From an uncultured Pelagibacteraceae bacterium (GTDB lineage: Bacteria; Pseudomonadota; Alphaproteobacteria; Pelagibacterales; Pelagibacteraceae): DNA of 35,805 bases. The number at the start of each line of letters is the position of its first letter. Positions within the stretch are counted from its first letter, which is position 1. The notes beneath the pieces were generated by a model. The model was not told the DNA's origin, did not search any database, and was given only the letters and a program-made list of their open reading frames with translations. This document shows positions 27,681 through 35,805 of this stretch, piece by piece. Both the position numbers and the translations under genes were made by a program. The DNA lies in NCBI GenBank assembly GCA_902596325.1, contig CACJTN010000008.1, positions 1 through 35,805 on the forward strand, written 5' to 3'.

Positions 27681-29753
27681 ATGTTTAAAATTATAAAAAA
27701 AGAAATAGAAGTTGCTGGAAAAAAAATAAGTTTAGAAACAGGAAAAATTGCAAGACAGGCAGATGGAGCAATAATTGCAACATGTGGAGAAACAGTAGTG
27801 TTGGCAACTGCAGTTGGTTCAAAAAAAGTTAATCCGGATGTTGACTACTTTCCATTATCTGTGAATTATCAAGAAAAATACTATGCAGCAGGCAAAATAC
27901 CCGGTGGTTATTTTAAAAGAGAAGCAAGACCAACTGACAGTGAAACTTTAATATCAAGATTAATAGATCGACCAATAAGACCTTTATTCCCGGATGAATT
28001 TAAAAACGAAGTACAGGTCCTCCCAACTGTAATTTCTTATGACAAAGAGAATGAAGCTGATATATTGTCTATAATTGCATCTTCTGCAGCATTGGCAATA
28101 TCTGGTATGCCTTTCTTGGGTCCTGTTGGAGCATCGAGAGTTGGATTTATAGAGGGTAAGTACGTCTTAAATCCATCAAAAGATGAATTAAAAAACTCTA
28201 AATTAGATTTGGTAGTAGCAGGTACCGAGGATGCGGTTTTAATGGTTGAGTCAGAGGCTAATGGATTAACCGAAGAAGAAATGTTGAATGCAGTAAAATT
28301 TGGACATGAAGGTTTTGTGCCAATAATTAATACGATAAATGAACTTGCAGCGGAATGTAAGAAACCTGATTGGATCGTAGAAAAAAAGGATCTTTCTGAA
28401 ATAACTAAAAAACTTGAAGAAGAATTTACTGATCAATTAAAAGAAGCCTTCTCTACTATAGATAAACAAGAGAGATCTAATAAAATATCTGAAATAACTG
28501 ATAAAGCAAAAAAAATTTTCGAAGAAAATGAAAATTATACGGATCTAGATGTAAATTCAGAACTTAAAAATCTAGAAAAAAGAATAGTAAGAACAGATAT
28601 ACTAGAAAATAAAAACAGAATAGATGGAAGAGGTTTAGCTGATGTGAGACCAATTATATGTGAAGTAGGATTTTTACCAAGGGTCCATGGATCAGCTCTT
28701 TTTACAAGAGGAGAAACACAAGCTATAGTTACAACAACTCTTGGAACTTCTGATGATGAGCAGAAAATAGAAAGTTTAGACGGATTACAGAAAGAAAGAT
28801 TTATGCTTCATTACAATTTTCCTCCTTATTCAGTTGGTGAAACAGGAAGAATTGGAACAGGGAGAAGAGAAATTGGACACGGTAAGCTAGCATGGCGTGC
28901 AATAAAATCTTCGCTACCTCCGAAAGAAAGTTTTCCTTATACATTTAGAATAGTTTCTGAAATAACAGAGTCTAACGGATCGTCCTCAATGGCAACAGTA
29001 TGTGGCTCATCACTAGCATTAATGGATGCTGGAGTTCCAATTAAAGAGCCAGTAGCTGGAATTGCAATGGGATTAATAAAAGAAGGAAACGACTTTAGTG
29101 TTTTATCTGACATTTTAGGTGATGAAGATCATCTTGGTGATATGGATTTTAAAGTTGCTGGAACAAAAGATGGAATTACATCTCTTCAAATGGATATAAA
29201 AATCACAGGTATAACATTTGAAATAATGGAGCAAGCTTTAAAACAAGCTAAAGATGGAAGAATTCACATACTGGGTGAAATGAACAAAGCTTTATCTAAA
29301 TCTAGAGACGATGTAGGAAAACATACTCCTAAGATGGAAAAAATAAATGTTGATAAAAAAGATATAGCAACTGTTATCGGAAAAGGTGGAGCAACAATAA
29401 GAGAAATAGTTGAAAAATCTGGAGCCAAAGTTGATGTAAATGATGATGGAGAGGTTACTGTCTCAGCACCAGACGAGGAGTCTAGAAATAAAGCAATGCA
29501 GATGATTAAAGACTTAACTGCAAAAGCTGAATTGAATAAGATTTACAATGGAAAAGTAATGAAAATTATGGAATTTGGAGCATTTGTAAACTTTTTGGGA
29601 AAACAGGACGGACTTGTGCATATCTCTGAACTTGCAGATAAAAGAGTAGCAAAAGTAACAGATGTAGTAAAAGAAGGTGATGAAGTAAAAGTCAAAGTAA
29701 TAGGCTTTGATAGGGGAAAAGTTAAATTGTCCATAAAACAAGCAGCAATTTAA
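27681..29753 (+). CDS. pnp: Polyribonucleotide nucleotidyltransferase
   Basis: Phosphorolytic 3'-5' exoribonuclease of the degradosome type. 690 residues in the standard order: first RNase PH domain (about 1-230, with [20 protein letters not shown]), helical linker, second RNase PH domain (about 310-545, with [16 protein letters not shown] and [20 protein letters not shown]), KH domain (about 555-615, with [12 protein letters not shown]), and S1 domain (about 620-690). AAGGA at 27671-27675 lies five bases before the ATG inside rpsO. No clear hairpin occurs between rpsO and pnp. Confidence 0.98.
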   Translation: MFKIIKKEIEVAGKKISLETGKIARQADGAIIATCGETVVLATAVGSKKVNPDVDYFPLSVNYQEKYYAAGKIPGGYFKREARPTDSETLISRLIDRPIRPLFPDEFKNEVQVLPTVISYDKENEADILSIIASSAALAISGMPFLGPVGASRVGFIEGKYVLNPSKDELKNSKLDLVVAGTEDAVLMVESEANGLTEEEMLNAVKFGHEGFVPIINTINELAAECKKPDWIVEKKDLSEITKKLEEEFTDQLKEAFSTIDKQERSNKISEITDKAKKIFEENENYTDLDVNSELKNLEKRIVRTDILENKNRIDGRGLADVRPIICEVGFLPRVHGSALFTRGETQAIVTTTLGTSDDEQKIESLDGLQKERFMLHYNFPPYSVGETGRIGTGRREIGHGKLAWRAIKSSLPPKESFPYTFRIVSEITESNGSSSMATVCGSSLALMDAGVPIKEPVAGIAMGLIKEGNDFSVLSDILGDEDHLGDMDFKVAGTKDGITSLQMDIKITGITFEIMEQALKQAKDGRIHILGEMNKALSKSRDDVGKHTPKMEKINVDKKDIATVIGKGGATIREIVEKSGAKVDVNDDGEVTVSAPDEESRNKAMQMIKDLTAKAELNKIYNGKVMKIMEFGAFVNFLGKQDGLVHISELADKRVAKVTDVVKEGDEVKVKVIGFDRGKVKLSIKQAAI

Positions 29754-29763
29754 GAAAATAAAA

Positions 29764-29988
29764 ATGCAAAACCAAGAAATTATTAAAATAATTGAAAATC
29801 TTAAAGGAAGAAAAAATTACGAGCAAAAGAAAGCAACTAAACTAGGCTTTCCATCTCTTTATGCATACTTTGAAGACAAAATTTTAAAAGAAAAACAGGC
29901 TTTTGAATTAAAAGAGAATAAAATTAATGAGAATATGAACCAAGATAAAGTTGAAAAAAAAGAAAAAAAAAGTTGCAGCTGCTGTTAA
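29764..29988 (+). CDS. Small protein with Cys-rich C-terminus, function unknown
   Basis: 74 residues, starting 10 bases after the pnp stop on the same strand. The first half looks folded and helical (IIKIIENLKGRKNYEQKKA, LGFPSLYAYFEDKI). The second half is Lys/Glu-rich and ends in KKSCSCC, three Cys in the last four residues. I do not recognise a family. The tail could bind metal or serve as a thiol anchor, but that is only a guess from composition. Tight spacing behind pnp and good hydrophobic patterning argue for a real gene. Confidence 0.6.
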   Translation: MQNQEIIKIIENLKGRKNYEQKKATKLGFPSLYAYFEDKILKEKQAFELKENKINENMNQDKVEKKEKKSCSCC

Positions 29989-29989
29989 A

Positions 29990-30103
29990 CTAATTTCTTC
30001 TCTTTTTTTCCTTTTTTAATCTTCTTTTTTCTTTAATTGAAAGCCTAGGTTTTTTTTTAACACTCGAGTCTTTAAATGATTTTCCACTATATCTTTTGGA
30101 CAT
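29990..30103 (-). CDS. Tiny very basic ORF downstream of fabI
   Basis: 37 residues, from ATG 30103-30101 to TAG 29992-29990. It begins MSKRYSGKSFKD and ends in a run of Lys, Arg and Glu; about half of all residues are Lys or Arg. The ATG lies three bases after the fabI stop on the same strand, and its stop falls one base from the stop of the convergent 74-residue gene, so it fills the only gap between the two operons. This is operon-like placement. Against it, Lys-rich ORFs arise easily in AT-rich DNA. Function is unknown; the composition suggests an RNA- or ribosome-associated peptide. Confidence 0.45.
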   Translation of the reverse strand: MSKRYSGKSFKDSSVKKKPRLSIKEKRRLKKEKKRRN

Positions 30104-30106
30104 TAT

Positions 30107-30892
30107 TTAAGTGATATTTTTTGGATCTGGCATTCCCACTTTGTTATAACCTGCATCTACATAATGAATTTCACCAGTAACCCCTCCTGCCATATCACTT
30201 AATAAATATAAAGCAGAATTACCAACATCCATATTATCTACATTTCTCTTTAGAAAAGAATGATCAGCATTCCATTTATAAAGAAATTTAGCATCACCAA
30301 TTGCTGATGCCGCAAGTGTTTTTATTGGACCAGCACTTATAGCATTTACTCTTATACCTTTTGATCCAAGGTCTCGAGCTAAATATTTGACACTTGCCTC
30401 TAAAGCTGCTTTACAAACACCCATTACGTTGTAGTTAGGAATTGCTTTACTTGCTTCATAACTAAGTGTTACCAAACTTCCATTTTTATTCATAATTTTA
30501 GACGCTTCTTTAGCAACCTCTGTAAAAGAAAAACATGAAATTAACATACTTCTTAAAAAATTTTCCCTTGATGTATTAAGATATTCACCTGATAATTCAG
30601 ATTTATCTGAAAACGCTATTGCATGTACAACAAAATCTATTTGTCCCCATTTTGATTTTATATCTTCAAATAATTTAATAACTTCATCTTTTTTTTCAAC
30701 ATCACAGCTAAATGTTAAATTTGAGTTTAATTTTTCTGCTAATGGAATAACCCTTTTTTTTAATGCATCCCCTAAATAAGTGAATGCAAGTTCTGCCCCA
30801 GACTCAGAAAGTTTTTGCGCAATTCCCCAGGCTATGGATCTTTCATTTGCAACACCCATAACAAGACCTTTTTTACCTTCCATTAAACTCAT
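30107..30892 (-). CDS. fabI: Enoyl-[acyl-carrier-protein] reductase (NADH)
   Basis: Last reduction step of type II fatty acid elongation. 261 residues of the short-chain dehydrogenase fold. MGVANERSIAWGIAQ near the N-terminus is the atypical FabI cofactor motif. The catalytic Tyr154 and Lys161 lie in IPNYNVMGVCKAALEASVKY (151-170), with a second conserved Tyr at 145. The loop between Tyr145 and the IPNY motif is one residue shorter than in E. coli FabI (Tyr146/Tyr156). An internal Met4 is an alternative start. It follows fabB after three bases in a fabA-fabB-fabI operon. Confidence 0.95.
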   Translation of the reverse strand: MSLMEGKKGLVMGVANERSIAWGIAQKLSESGAELAFTYLGDALKKRVIPLAEKLNSNLTFSCDVEKKDEVIKLFEDIKSKWGQIDFVVHAIAFSDKSELSGEYLNTSRENFLRSMLISCFSFTEVAKEASKIMNKNGSLVTLSYEASKAIPNYNVMGVCKAALEASVKYLARDLGSKGIRVNAISAGPIKTLAASAIGDAKFLYKWNADHSFLKRNVDNMDVGNSALYLLSDMAGGVTGEIHYVDAGYNKVGMPDPKNIT

Positions 30893-30895
30893 AAA

Positions 30896-32107
30896 TTAAA
30901 CTTTCTCAAAAACTAATGTTGCGTTTGTTCCCCCAAAACCAAAACTGTTAGACATAACTGAATCTAAATTAATGCCTTTTTCTACTTTTGTGACAATAGG
31001 ATAATTTTTTGCTTCATCGTCCATATCAGTGATGTTAGCGGAAGCTGCAATAAAATTATTTTTCATCATAATAAGACTATAAACTGCTTCATGAACAGAA
31101 GTAGCACCAAGTGAGTGGCCCGCTAGTGATTTCGTTGAACTTATTTTAGGTTTATAATCATTAAATACTTTTCCTACTGCTTTCAATTCTGTTATATCAC
31201 CTACGGGTGTTGAGGTTCCATGAGTATTAATATAATCAATTTTGTTCTTAGAGGTATTTAACGCCATTTGCATACATCTAACTGCTCCTTCACCAGATGG
31301 AGCTACCATGTCGTATCCATCTGAGGTAGCACCATAACCAGTAATCTCCGCATAAATTTTAGCACCTCTTGATTTTGCATGTTCGTATTCCTCTAATACT
31401 AAAACTCCTCCACCTCCTGATATAACGAATCCATCTCTAGTTTTGTCATAAGGTCTAGAGGCTTTTTCTGGAGTATCGTTATACTTTGAAGAAAGTGCTG
31501 TCATTGCATCGAACATAGCAGTCATAGCAAAATGAACTTCATCACTTCCGCCTGCAAATATAATATTTTGTTTACCTAATTGAATTAATTCCATCGCATT
31601 TCCAATACAATGACCACTTGTTGCGCAAGCAGAGCTGATTGTATAATTAACACCTTTAATTTTAAAAGGTACAGCCAAAGTAGCTGAAGCTGTACTTGAC
31701 ATGGTTCTTGGTACAACAAAAGGACCCATTCTTTTTGGACTTTTTTCTCTTGTCTTATCTGCCGCTAATATTACATTTTCGATTGAAGGACCTCCGGAAC
31801 CCATTATCATCCCTGTAGAAATATGACTAACTTCTTTTTCCTCTAATCCAGAATCTTTCACTGCTTCTGCCATTGAAATATAGTTGTAAGCAGATCCAGG
31901 GCCCATAAATCTTATAAATTTCCTGTCAACGTGGTCTTCTAGTTTAATATTCGGTTTACCGTGTACATGACTTTTTAAATTGTACTCTTTGTACTCCTCC
32001 GAAAAAGTTATTCCTGACTTGGAATTTAATAAAGATTGATAAACTTCCTCTTGATTATTTCCCAAACAAGAAACAACACCAATACCTGTGATAACAACTC
32101 TTTTCAT
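30896..32107 (-). CDS. fabB: 3-oxoacyl-[acyl-carrier-protein] synthase I
   Basis: Condensing enzyme needed for elongating unsaturated acyl chains. 403 residues with catalytic Cys161 in [14 protein letters not shown], His296 in [11 protein letters not shown], Lys326 and His331 in [15 protein letters not shown], matching E. coli FabB (C163/H298/H333). Its ATG shares one base with the fabA stop (TAATG). Pairing with fabA marks the FabA-FabB anaerobic unsaturated fatty acid route. Confidence 0.96.
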   Translation of the reverse strand: MKRVVITGIGVVSCLGNNQEEVYQSLLNSKSGITFSEEYKEYNLKSHVHGKPNIKLEDHVDRKFIRFMGPGSAYNYISMAEAVKDSGLEEKEVSHISTGMIMGSGGPSIENVILAADKTREKSPKRMGPFVVPRTMSSTASATLAVPFKIKGVNYTISSACATSGHCIGNAMELIQLGKQNIIFAGGSDEVHFAMTAMFDAMTALSSKYNDTPEKASRPYDKTRDGFVISGGGGVLVLEEYEHAKSRGAKIYAEITGYGATSDGYDMVAPSGEGAVRCMQMALNTSKNKIDYINTHGTSTPVGDITELKAVGKVFNDYKPKISSTKSLAGHSLGATSVHEAVYSLIMMKNNFIAASANITDMDDEAKNYPIVTKVEKGINLDSVMSNSFGFGGTNATLVFEKV

Positions 32108-32607
32108 TATTTGAATAACCCTACTTTTAAATTTTCGGCACTATAAATTTTTTTTCCATCTGCCATCAAAATTCCATTTGCAAGACCTACTGTTGTACCC
32201 TCTTTAATAAGTATTCTCTTCATATCGATTTGATAAAAAGCAGTTTTGCAGTTTTTGAGCACTTCCCCTGTAAACTTAACACTATTAACTCCCAAAGCTC
32301 TTCCTCTACCAGGATTACCAAGCCATCCTAAATAAAAACCAACCAATTGCCACATAGCATCTAGCCCCAAACAACCCGGCATTACTGGATCTTCTTTAAA
32401 ATGACAATCAAAAAACCAAAGTTCATCTTTAATATCTAATTCAGCCTTTATAATACCCTTTTTAAATTCTCCTGTATTTTCTTTAATTTCTGTGATTCTG
32501 TCAAACATAAGCATTGGTGGAGAAGGAAGTTTTGCATTTCCAGGTCCAAAAAGTTCGCCATTAGCACAGTTAATTAAGTCTTTATAATTGAAGGAATTTT
32601 TCTTCAT
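32107..32607 (-). CDS. fabA: 3-hydroxydecanoyl-ACP dehydratase/isomerase
   Basis: Introduces the cis double bond at C10 for unsaturated fatty acids. From ATG 32607 it has 166 residues. The active-site segment [20 protein letters not shown] contains catalytic His69 and Asp83. The upstream in-frame TTG at 32613 adds only two residues and is not needed. First gene of fabA-fabB-fabI and divergent from irr with a 70-base gap, the usual alphaproteobacterial arrangement. Confidence 0.96.
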   Translation of the reverse strand: MKKNSFNYKDLINCANGELFGPGNAKLPSPPMLMFDRITEIKENTGEFKKGIIKAELDIKDELWFFDCHFKEDPVMPGCLGLDAMWQLVGFYLGWLGNPGRGRALGVNSVKFTGEVLKNCKTAFYQIDMKRILIKEGTTVGLANGILMADGKKIYSAENLKVGLFK

Positions 32608-32677
32608 TAACAAAATATCTTAGTACTTGATTATGGCACAATTTAATATAAATTTCTTCAAGATAAGTATATTTATA

Positions 32678-33091
32678 ATGAGTAATAACCTTAATTTTGT
32701 TGCAAAACTCAGAAATTCTGGTCTAAGACCAACAAAGCAAAGAATAAAGATCTGTGAAATTTTATTTGGTGGCAAAGAAACCTTTCACTTTTCCATTAAC
32801 GATCTTTCAAAAATTGTTGCGCAAAAAACAAACGAAAAAATTTCTTTAGCCACAATATATAACACGGTGCACGCATTTTTGGGCAAGGGATACTTAAAGC
32901 AAATCGCAGTAAATTCTGAACAAAGTTATTATGATACAAATGTTTCTGACCATCATCATTTTTATGATGAAGATAAGAGTCAATTAATAGACATTCATGA
33001 TTGTGAAGTAGAACCAGTCAAAATAAATAAAAAAATTCCTGGTAAGAAGATTAAATCAATAGAAGTATTAGTTAAAGTTCAAAATAACTAA
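32678..33091 (+). CDS. irr: Iron response regulator, Fur superfamily
   Basis: 137 residues from ATG 32678; the longer in-frame reading from 32627 adds 17 residues without family similarity and is rejected. The DNA-binding part has GLRPTKQRIKICEILF and ISLATIYNTVHAFLGKGYL. The dimer domain has the Irr-type His cluster SDHHHFYDED (His92-His94) in place of Fur's HHDH. Irr proteins sense haem status and control iron and haem genes in alphaproteobacteria. No N-terminal Cys-Pro haem motif is present. The neighbourhood fabA-irr agrees with the assignment, and katG lies directly downstream on the same strand. Confidence 0.88.
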   Translation: MSNNLNFVAKLRNSGLRPTKQRIKICEILFGGKETFHFSINDLSKIVAQKTNEKISLATIYNTVHAFLGKGYLKQIAVNSEQSYYDTNVSDHHHFYDEDKSQLIDIHDCEVEPVKINKKIPGKKIKSIEVLVKVQNN

Positions 33092-33125
33092 TTATTTAAT
33101 TAAAGTAAAATTTGCCGCAACTCTC

Positions 33126-33153
33126 TTGATTATTACTTTAGAATAGTTATAAT
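33126..33153 (+). promoter_or_regulatory. Candidate katG promoter, predicting a leaderless mRNA
   Basis: TTGATT (33126-33131), a 16-base spacer and a perfect TATAAT (33148-33153). Counting from the -10 box, the start site falls on the A of the katG ATG at 33160. No Shine-Dalgarno is visible before that ATG. The spacer contains TTTAGAA, and TCTAAG follows the -10 box, an imperfect inverted repeat resembling an Irr-type operator. Confidence 0.6.
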
Positions 33154-33159
33154 CTAAGC

Positions 33160-35373
33160 ATGAGTAGTGAAATAATAAAAGAAAAATCAAAATGTCCGTT
33201 TACTGGTGCTGGTACACCTCCAAAACATCCTACTGGAAAAGGTACATCTAATAGAGATTGGTGGCCAAACAGTTTAAATTTAAAAATTTTAAGTCAGCAT
33301 TCAAACTTAGTCAGTCCTATGGATGGAAAATTTAAGTATGAAAAAGAATTTAAAAAATTAAATTATAAAAAATTAAAGAAGGATTTACATAATCTAATGA
33401 CCGACTCCCAAGACTGGTGGCCGGCCGATTATGGTCATTACGGTCCATTATTTATTAGGTTAGCATGGCATGCAGCTGGTACATATAGAACTGCTGACGG
33501 CAGAGGTGGAGCAGGAACAGGAAATCAAAGATTTGCACCTTTAAATAGTTGGCCAGATAATGTCAACTTAGATAAAGCAAGATTATTGTTGTGGCCAATA
33601 AAGAAAAAATATGGAAACAAAATTTCGTGGGCTGATTTATTTATTTTGGTTGGTAATGTTGCTTTGGACTCTATGGGATTTAAAACATTTGGCTTTGGTG
33701 CAGGCCGAGAGGATATATGGGAACCCGAAGATGATATCTATTGGGGATCAGAAAAAGAATGGCTTGGAGTTAATAGATATAGCGGGAAAAGAGATCTAGA
33801 ACAACCTCTTGGAGCTTCACATATGGGTTTAATATATGTTAATCCACAAGGACCAGACGCTAACCCAGATCCTTTGTTAGCAGCTCATGATATAAGAGAA
33901 ACTTTTGGAAGAATGGCAATGAATGATTACGAGACGGCAGCATTAGTAGCTGGTGGTCATACTTTTGGAAAATCTCATGGAGCAGCGCCGGAGTCACATA
34001 AAGGACCAGAGCCCGAAGGTTCGAAAATTCACGAACAATCAACTGGTTGGAATAGCAACTACAAAAGCGGAAAAGGTATTGATACAATAAGCAGTGGTAT
34101 TGAAGGAGCTTGGACACAAAATCCAATCAAGTGGGATATGGGATATTTAGATTGTCTGTACCAGCATGACTGGGAGCTTACAAAAAGTCCTGCAGGAGCA
34201 CATCAGTGGACACCTAAGAAAAATGGCCAACATATTAAAATGGTTCCAGATGCTCATGATAAAAACAAAATGCATCCTCCAATGATGCAAACTACAGATA
34301 TCTCTTTAAAAGTAGATCCTAGCTATGGTCCAATTACAAAACATTTCCATAAAAATCCAAAAGAATTTCATGATGCTTTTGCAAGAGCATGGTTTAAATT
34401 AACTCACAGAGACATGGGTCCAAAAGTTTGTTATTTAGGGCCAGATGTCCCAAAAGAAGATTTAATTTGGCAAGATCCTGTTCCAAAGCAAAAATACAAA
34501 TTAAATGTCAAAGATATAAATTTTCTTAAAAACAAAATTTTAAAATCAGGATTGTCAATTTCCCAATTAGTATTAACGGCATGGGCATCAGCATCGACTT
34601 TTAGAGGCTCAGATAAAAGAGGTGGAGCAAATGGTGCTAGAATAAGACTGCAGCCACAAAAAGATTGGGATATAAATAAAATTGCAAAAGTAGATAAGGT
34701 AATAAAAGTCTTGGAAAAAATTAAAAACAAATTCGACAAAAAAACCAAAAATGTCTCTTTGGCAGATTTAATAGTGTTAGCTGGAAATACAGCAGTAGAA
34801 AAAGCTGCAAAAAAATCTGGACATAAAATAAAAGTTCCGTTTATGCAAGGAAGAGGTGATGCAAAACAAGAACAGACAGATGTTTTTTCATTCAATTTAT
34901 TAGAACCAAAAGCAGATGGGTTTGTGAATTATCATAAAATTAAATCAACAACTTCACCAGAAGAAATGTTAATTGATAAAGCACAATTAATGCAATTAAC
35001 AGCTCCAGAAATGACAGTATTATTTGGAGGAATGAGAGTTTTAGGCACAAATTTTGATGGATCAAATTATGGAGTTTTCACCAAAAAAGTTGGCACATTA
35101 ACAAATGATTATTTTAAAAATTTATTGGATATGAACATTACTTGGAGTGATAAAGACGATAAAGAGCAATATTTTCAGGGTAAAAATAGAAAAACAAATA
35201 AAGTTATTTGGGAAGGTTCGAGGGTGGATCTAATATTTGGTTCAAATTCTCAATTAAGAGCTATTGCAGAAGTTTATGCTTCTGACGATTCTAACGCAAA
35301 ATTTATAAAAGATTTTTCAAAAGTCTGGTCAAAAATAATGAACCTTGATAGGTTTGATAAAAAAATAAATTAA
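33160..35373 (+). CDS. katG: Catalase-peroxidase
   Basis: Bifunctional haem enzyme that removes hydrogen peroxide. 737 residues with the usual duplicated peroxidase architecture; only the N-terminal half carries the haem site. Distal Arg100, Trp103 and His104 are in [13 protein letters not shown], and proximal His267 is in GGHTFGKSH. The Met-Tyr-Trp adduct needed for catalase activity is complete: Trp103, Tyr226 (LIYVNPQGP) and Met252 (GRMAMND). No signal peptide, so it should be cytosolic. It lies 68 bases after irr, which fits iron/haem-linked control. Confidence 0.98.
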   Translation: MSSEIIKEKSKCPFTGAGTPPKHPTGKGTSNRDWWPNSLNLKILSQHSNLVSPMDGKFKYEKEFKKLNYKKLKKDLHNLMTDSQDWWPADYGHYGPLFIRLAWHAAGTYRTADGRGGAGTGNQRFAPLNSWPDNVNLDKARLLLWPIKKKYGNKISWADLFILVGNVALDSMGFKTFGFGAGREDIWEPEDDIYWGSEKEWLGVNRYSGKRDLEQPLGASHMGLIYVNPQGPDANPDPLLAAHDIRETFGRMAMNDYETAALVAGGHTFGKSHGAAPESHKGPEPEGSKIHEQSTGWNSNYKSGKGIDTISSGIEGAWTQNPIKWDMGYLDCLYQHDWELTKSPAGAHQWTPKKNGQHIKMVPDAHDKNKMHPPMMQTTDISLKVDPSYGPITKHFHKNPKEFHDAFARAWFKLTHRDMGPKVCYLGPDVPKEDLIWQDPVPKQKYKLNVKDINFLKNKILKSGLSISQLVLTAWASASTFRGSDKRGGANGARIRLQPQKDWDINKIAKVDKVIKVLEKIKNKFDKKTKNVSLADLIVLAGNTAVEKAAKKSGHKIKVPFMQGRGDAKQEQTDVFSFNLLEPKADGFVNYHKIKSTTSPEEMLIDKAQLMQLTAPEMTVLFGGMRVLGTNFDGSNYGVFTKKVGTLTNDYFKNLLDMNITWSDKDDKEQYFQGKNRKTNKVIWEGSRVDLIFGSNSQLRAIAEVYASDDSNAKFIKDFSKVWSKIMNLDRFDKKIN

Positions 35374-35379
35374 ATTGTT

Positions 35380-35628
35380 ATGGTAGAACTTACACAAGGT
35401 ATATTTCAAACTAGTAAAAGTATATTTAAAAATAATAGAGGCTCGTTATTAAGAACTCTAATTTATACAATTGGACATTTTGCTATTGCAATAATATGTT
35501 TAATGTTAATTGCTGACGTGTCCTTCATGATAGCTTTAACGGATGCAATAGTTGAGCCATTAGCTAATTCAATCTGGTACTTTGTACTTGATAAAGTCTG
35601 GACCAGCAAATTCTCAAAAAAGAATTAA
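35380..35628 (+). CDS. DUF2061-like small membrane protein
   Basis: 82 residues with two hydrophobic helices (about 25-45 and 50-70). The pattern SLLRTLIYTIGHFAIA, then ALTDAIVEPLANSIWYFVLD and KVWTSK, resembles DUF2061 proteins, whose function is unknown. It begins six bases after the katG stop and may be co-transcribed with it. The identification rests on recognising the pattern by eye. Confidence 0.65.
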   Translation: MVELTQGIFQTSKSIFKNNRGSLLRTLIYTIGHFAIAIICLMLIADVSFMIALTDAIVEPLANSIWYFVLDKVWTSKFSKKN

Positions 35629-35629
35629 T

Positions 35630-35805
35630 TTAATTTCGTCCCCAAAGATTTCTTACTTCAACCCAACCTGAATATTTACCCGTTTCAATTTTACACCAAC
35701 TTTTTTCACATTTTTTTACTAATAAAAGTCTTCCAGTCTTAGCTTTTACAACCGGTTTTGAAAATTTAGAGGGTTTTTTAAAAATATTAATATCATTTAA
35801 TGTAA
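35630..35805 (-). CDS. SH3-domain protein, 3' end only (start beyond window)
   Basis: Open frame on the minus strand from the right edge to TAA at 35632-35630, 57 residues visible plus stop. It contains AKTGRLLLVKKCEKSWCKIE, then SGWVEVRNLWG. This is the C-terminal bacterial SH3-type pattern ('CeG.WC.v...GykGWv....lWG') of alphaproteobacterial exported SH3 proteins (DUF1058/SH3_4). Convergent with the DUF2061-like gene with one base between stops. The signal peptide and first SH3 repeat expected in the family would lie outside the window. Confidence 0.75.
   Translation of the reverse strand, partial: TLNDINIFKKPSKFSKPVVKAKTGRLLLVKKCEKSWCKIETGKYSGWVEVRNLWGRN

Noticed and set aside
32608-32677. 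Irr operator or divergent promoters in the fabA-irr gap
   Set aside because: TATAAT-like strings occur, but none with a spaced -35 box and usable distance to either start; no clear dyad.
34431-34895. 154-codon open frame on the minus strand inside katG
   Set aside because: Antisense shadow of a fully conserved gene; its product has no coherent pattern and arises from katG codon use.
1-35805. tRNA, rRNA, CRISPR, IS element, prophage or integration site
   Set aside because: No cloverleaf-like sequence, direct repeat array, transposase or integrase was seen; genes are packed with no room for such elements.

Overview
The window looks like a chromosomal segment from a very AT-rich (roughly 30% G+C by eye), streamlined alphaproteobacterium, most plausibly of the SAR11/Pelagibacterales type. 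The grounds are the gene content and order (tsaB-fur-miaB-phoH-ybeY-lnt-metK-nusA-infB-rbfA-rpsO-pnp; fabI-fabB-fabA next to irr), compact proteins rich in Lys, Asn and Ile, almost no intergenic DNA and many stop/start overlaps. This assignment is inferred from the sequence alone. I see no tRNA, rRNA, CRISPR array, insertion sequence, phage gene or attachment site, and no gene-free stretch longer than about 120 bases.

Layout. (1) 1-6051, minus strand: grpE, dnaK and dnaJ (heat-shock chaperones, with a heat-shock-like promoter before dnaK), then a sulfotransferase, dapB (lysine/diaminopimelate synthesis) and nth (DNA repair, cut by the left edge). (2) 6088-11581: rdgB, a divergent envelope cluster (LpoA-like periplasmic protein on the minus strand, rsmI and a DolP-like lipoprotein on the plus strand) that mirrors E. 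coli yraM/yraL/yraP, then maeB. (3) 11630-16955: murJ, trpS, an Nfu-type Fe-S scaffold gene and a Bax-like glucosaminidase, converging on a polysaccharide deacetylase. (4) 16906-29988, plus strand: a long information-processing run from a half-length tsaB to pnp and a small Cys-tailed protein. Compared with the usual alphaproteobacterial order, rimI, corC, trmB/rimP, ylxR and truB are missing from their expected positions. (5) 29990-32607, minus strand: fabA, fabB, fabI and a tiny very basic ORF (unsaturated fatty acid synthesis). (6) 32678-35805: irr, katG, a DUF2061 membrane protein, and on the minus strand the 3' end of an SH3-domain gene cut by the right edge.

Functional themes are protein folding, envelope and peptidoglycan maintenance, translation and RNA decay, fatty acid synthesis, and iron/peroxide control (two Fur-family regulators plus a catalase-peroxidase). 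Most genes are core housekeeping. I found no convincing undescribed multi-gene system. The points most worth a second look are a perfect UUCG terminator-like hairpin in the nusA leader, a near-consensus katG promoter that predicts a leaderless mRNA and carries an Irr-like half-site, a half-size TsaB whose start overlaps antisense with a signal peptide coding region, and a 37-residue basic ORF after fabI.
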